DNA of 7,455 nucleotides, taken from the NCBI GenBank assembly GCA_030592245.1, contig JAUVJV010000096.1, positions 1-7,455 on the forward strand, in the 5' to 3' direction. Below, piece after piece: positions 5,313 through 7,455 of the stretch. Every line of letters starts with the position of its first letter. Within the stretch, counting starts at the first letter, position 1. The notes below the pieces were generated by a model. It saw nothing but the letters and a program-made list of their open reading frames with translations, ran no database searches and had not been told where the DNA came from. The stretch comes from Candidatus Eiseniibacteriota bacterium (GTDB lineage: Bacteria; Arandabacterota; Arandabacteria; Arandabacterales; Arandabacteraceae). The translations under genes and the position numbers were made by a program.

Positions 5313-7211
5313 GTGCTTCGCACGGTTAAGCAGATGCTTGAAGGTTCGCTGATCAGCGAGAAACAGATAGAGGACGTCTACCAGCTCATAAGGGGCTCCG
5401 GCAGATATCCGGCCCGTATGCCTTCCCACTACCTGGCGACCGCGATTCGCCTGGTTCACCAGGACCTGGAGGATTCAAAGTCCTCCGGCGGTGTGAGGAT
5501 CCACATAAGCCCCGAACCGACCAAGTACGCTCTCGGCCGGCCTTCGGTGACCTTCGCGGTACTGGCTGTTGACTGGCCGGGTCTCTTGAACACCTGCACC
5601 GGCACGCTTCATCTCATGGGCTTCAACGTGGCGTACTGCCACGGTGTGGTAATCGATGAGCCTGAGCGGAAAATGGGGCTGGTCTTCATGGAAATAGAGA
5701 CCGCCGACCGGAAGGACTTTGAGCACCTCTTAAGCCTCGAGGCTGAGATCGAGTCCCTCCTCTTGATCGTCTCGGGACGCAAGGAGGGTGCCGGCAGGCT
5801 TATGATGACCGAAGTCCAGCGGATACAGCATTACCACCTGGTCTTCGACGAGCTCATGAAAATCTCGAAGAAATCGGAATACAAGGCCCTCTTCGGCGAG
5901 GAGAGAGGCGAGATGGTAAGGTTCTTCCTCGCCCGCACCCTGGCCTATATCACCGAGCGCACCCCTCGCGACCTGGCTCACCAGATCTTCGCCAACCATA
6001 CATTTGTGCGCGACGTGCGCAAGACCGGAAAGATCATGGCCTGGGTCGGCACTATCAGAACCAAGGACGGAGAACTCACCGCCATCTCGGCCGCGGGATT
6101 CGAGCATGATCTTTCCGTGGGCGACTGTTTCCGGGTGATCCAGGAGGTGGCGCCCGGGTATCAGCGGAAATACGATAAGGCCTTCATTACCGGCGCGGCC
6201 GATCCCAAGACCAGCATCAATATGATCAGGATAGAGATTGTGGACGCCAAGGGCCGGGCCCTGAGCTCCGACCAGCAGGTCGAGCTCCAGGAGAAGATCG
6301 CGGGCATACAGGATGATGTGAGCTGCCCGGGCCTCACTCCCGGTGTTGAGATAATCGCCCGGAAGATCTGCCCCTACCTCATAGAAGAGGAAAGGCAGCT
6401 CCAGCTCCCCCAGGTCTACATGCATCCCCACACCCGGACCAATATAAAGGTCGTGATGATAACCTCCGGTCCGGACCGGGGACATGCCTACCGCCTCGTT
6501 GCGCAGATCAACAAGATCAAAGGCCTCAAGGCCGGCATGCCTGATCCTGCCACGAATGTGGCGGCGCGCACGCGCGAGGGCGGGACCGTCCAGGAGATGG
6601 CGGTGATAGATGTCTGGGTGAACCACGAGAGGTTTTTCGGGACCACCAAGGGACCGTTCAACGATGAGCAGATAATCGTAACCATCGAGGAAGCCATCAA
6701 GAAGGCCCGCCACATCGGCAAGCGCCTCCGGATCTTCGACAAGACCGGCAGGGATCTTCGCCGTAGCAGGAGCGACCGCATAAGCGACATGGCCAGGGCC
6801 GAGGGCCTTGATCCCCAGGTCGCCCGCGGGATCGTGGCACGGCTCGGCGACAGGCTTACCATCTCCCCCGCTGTCTCTGACGAAGAGGTTTTTGCCCATG
6901 TGCAGACCGGACTCGAGGCGGTCAGAGAGTGGAATGAAAACGAGAAGAAACAGTCTGCAATCGTGTGGGGCGCCTCCGAATCCGGAAGGGGCGCATCCTA
7001 CACCATCCTTGCGATCGCCCACGACCCGAAGAAACGCTATGTTTCCAAGCTGATCGACGCGGTCTCACCGTACGGACTCGAGAGCTCAACCGTGGTCGAT
7101 GATACCGAGTTCACGCTTCTCTTATTCAGGCTGGGTCACCAGGGAAAGTCCCTCGAGGAAACCGAGACCCACGAGCTCTCCCGCAACATAAACCGCACCC
7201 TCGGCAACTAG
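5313..7211 (+). CDS. Large ACT-domain-type regulatory protein, function unknown (resembles GDH regulatory region)
   Basis: A 632-residue protein that I cannot assign confidently. Residues about 78-153 look like an ACT ligand-binding domain: VTFAVLAVDWPGLLNTCTGT is the strand plus DxPGLL turn typical of ACT, followed by LHLMGFNVAYCHGVV. Two more ACT-like (beta-alpha-beta) segments are possible at about 376-465 (IKVVMITSGPDRGHAYRLVA) and 560-607 (ASYTILAIAHDPKKRYVSKL). No signal peptide, membrane helix, nucleotide-binding or catalytic motif is evident, so it should be cytoplasmic. Several ACT-like units without an enzyme resemble the N-terminal regulatory part of large NAD-dependent glutamate dehydrogenases, but this is from memory of the family layout. 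The GTG at 5313 lies 8 bp after ybgF with GAGGTGA (5303-5309) just upstream; an ATG at codon 8 is less supported. Its position suggests co-transcription with tol-pal, a link I cannot explain functionally. Confidence 0.7.
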   Translation: MLRTVKQMLEGSLISEKQIEDVYQLIRGSGRYPARMPSHYLATAIRLVHQDLEDSKSSGGVRIHISPEPTKYALGRPSVTFAVLAVDWPGLLNTCTGTLHLMGFNVAYCHGVVIDEPERKMGLVFMEIETADRKDFEHLLSLEAEIESLLLIVSGRKEGAGRLMMTEVQRIQHYHLVFDELMKISKKSEYKALFGEERGEMVRFFLARTLAYITERTPRDLAHQIFANHTFVRDVRKTGKIMAWVGTIRTKDGELTAISAAGFEHDLSVGDCFRVIQEVAPGYQRKYDKAFITGAADPKTSINMIRIEIVDAKGRALSSDQQVELQEKIAGIQDDVSCPGLTPGVEIIARKICPYLIEEERQLQLPQVYMHPHTRTNIKVVMITSGPDRGHAYRLVAQINKIKGLKAGMPDPATNVAARTREGGTVQEMAVIDVWVNHERFFGTTKGPFNDEQIIVTIEEAIKKARHIGKRLRIFDKTGRDLRRSRSDRISDMARAEGLDPQVARGIVARLGDRLTISPAVSDEEVFAHVQTGLEAVREWNENEKKQSAIVWGASESGRGASYTILAIAHDPKKRYVSKLIDAVSPYGLESSTVVDDTEFTLLLFRLGHQGKSLEETETHELSRNINRTLGN

Positions 7212-7402
7212 GGATCACCCACGCTCAGGAGGGGCATCTCACCTCAAGTCGCACCCGGCGCCTTTCAGCCTTGCGCTTTACCTCCCGGCCTTGCGCTTCG
7301 CCTGCGAACTTACTCGCCGGCGTCCCGACCCTTTGGCCAGCCCCTCGGCCTTGCTCGCCGGTCTTGCGGTCTTGCCCGCCAGCGTCCCGGCTCTGTCACA
7401 GG
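7212..7402. other. GC-rich spacer with imperfect short repeats
   Basis: About 190 bases follow the ACT-domain gene without a convincing complete gene. The stretch contains an 11-bp direct repeat GCCTTGCGCTT (7268-7278 and 7288-7298, period 20), a related GCCTTGCTCGCCGG (7348-7361), and GCCGGCGTCCCG (7316-7327) echoed by GCCAGCGTCCCG (7378-7389). I found no hairpin followed by a T-tract, so no intrinsic terminator can be called for the operon. One minus-strand frame is open from the window edge to a TAA at 7280-7278 and would encode an Ala/Lys/Arg-rich tail. Confidence 0.5.
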
Positions 7403-7455
7403 CTACCTGGGCGGGGCCTTCTTCTGCTGTTTCTTCGGAGCCTGCTTCACCCGCG
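7403..7455 (-). CDS. Possible C-terminal end of a minus-strand gene, cut by window edge
   Basis: Entering from the right edge on the minus strand, one frame reads RVKQAPKKQQKKAPPR and stops at TAG (7405-7403). Fourteen of these 16 codons end in G or C, as in the genes of this window, and a short Lys/Pro-rich end is a common kind of protein tail. With only 16 codons visible no family can be named. A competing minus-strand frame stays open further, to 7278, with a similarly basic tail, so either frame, or neither, may be the real one. A convergent gene here would mean the tol operon ends at 7211. Confidence 0.35.
   Translation of the reverse strand, partial: RVKQAPKKQQKKAPPR

Noticed and set aside
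5730..7022. 430-codon open frame on the minus strand opposite the ACT-domain gene
   Set aside because: It lies wholly antisense to a better-supported gene with a ribosome binding site, operon spacing and a recognisable ACT domain. Long antisense frames are common opposite GC-rich genes, and its translation shows no recognisable domain.
5313..7211. Calling the ACT-domain gene a glutamate dehydrogenase
   Set aside because: No catalytic or dinucleotide-binding region is visible in the 632 residues and the gene ends with its own stop. Resemblance is limited to the regulatory ACT-type part.
7228..7244. Possible terminator stem (GAGG/CCTC) after the ACT-domain gene
   Set aside because: A four-base stem with no T-tract is not distinguishable from chance in GC-rich DNA.
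1..7455. CRISPR array, tRNA or rRNA gene, insertion sequence
   Set aside because: No regularly spaced repeats with unique spacers, no tRNA-like or rRNA sequence, and no transposase or terminal inverted repeats were seen.

Overview
The window reads as chromosomal DNA from a diderm (Gram-negative type) bacterium with GC-rich genes. Codon use is distinctive: many AGG/CGG arginine and ATA isoleucine codons despite the GC richness, and frequent GTG starts. Heterodisulfide-reductase-type genes suggest an anaerobic lineage, perhaps deltaproteobacterial or an FCB-related candidate phylum. That placement is inference; no ribosomal RNA or other phylogenetic marker is present.

Layout. Bases 1-627 (minus strand) hold the start of hdrB (cut by the window edge), preceded by a complete hdrC. 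They encode an electron-transfer module of the CoB-CoM heterodisulfide reductase type. Bases 628-872 form an AT-richer divergent intergenic region with a sigma70-like promoter candidate for each direction, a perfect 12-bp palindrome and repeated CACGT cores. Bases 873-5304 (plus strand) carry a complete Tol-Pal cluster in order: tolQ, tolR, a tolA/tonB-type gene, tolB, pal, ybgF (cpoB). Bases 5313-7211 carry a 632-residue ACT-domain-type protein only 8 bp behind ybgF. Bases 7212-7402 are a GC-rich spacer with imperfect repeats, and 7403-7455 may be the C-terminal end of a minus-strand gene.

How it works together. TolQ and TolR form the proton-driven inner-membrane motor. The TolA-like protein carries its force across the periplasm. 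TolB (periplasmic propeller) and Pal (outer-membrane, peptidoglycan-binding lipoprotein) are the outer-membrane end. YbgF/CpoB is the accessory coordinator. Junctions are a 32-nt overlap, a 1-nt overlap, or gaps of 0, 17, 11 and 8 nt, so one transcript through the ACT-domain gene is likely.

The least explained item is that ACT-domain protein. It looks like an amino-acid-sensing regulatory protein, distantly resembling the non-catalytic N-terminal part of large NAD-dependent glutamate dehydrogenases, and no catalytic domain is visible. Most other genes are ordinary members of their families, with small peculiarities listed in the findings.
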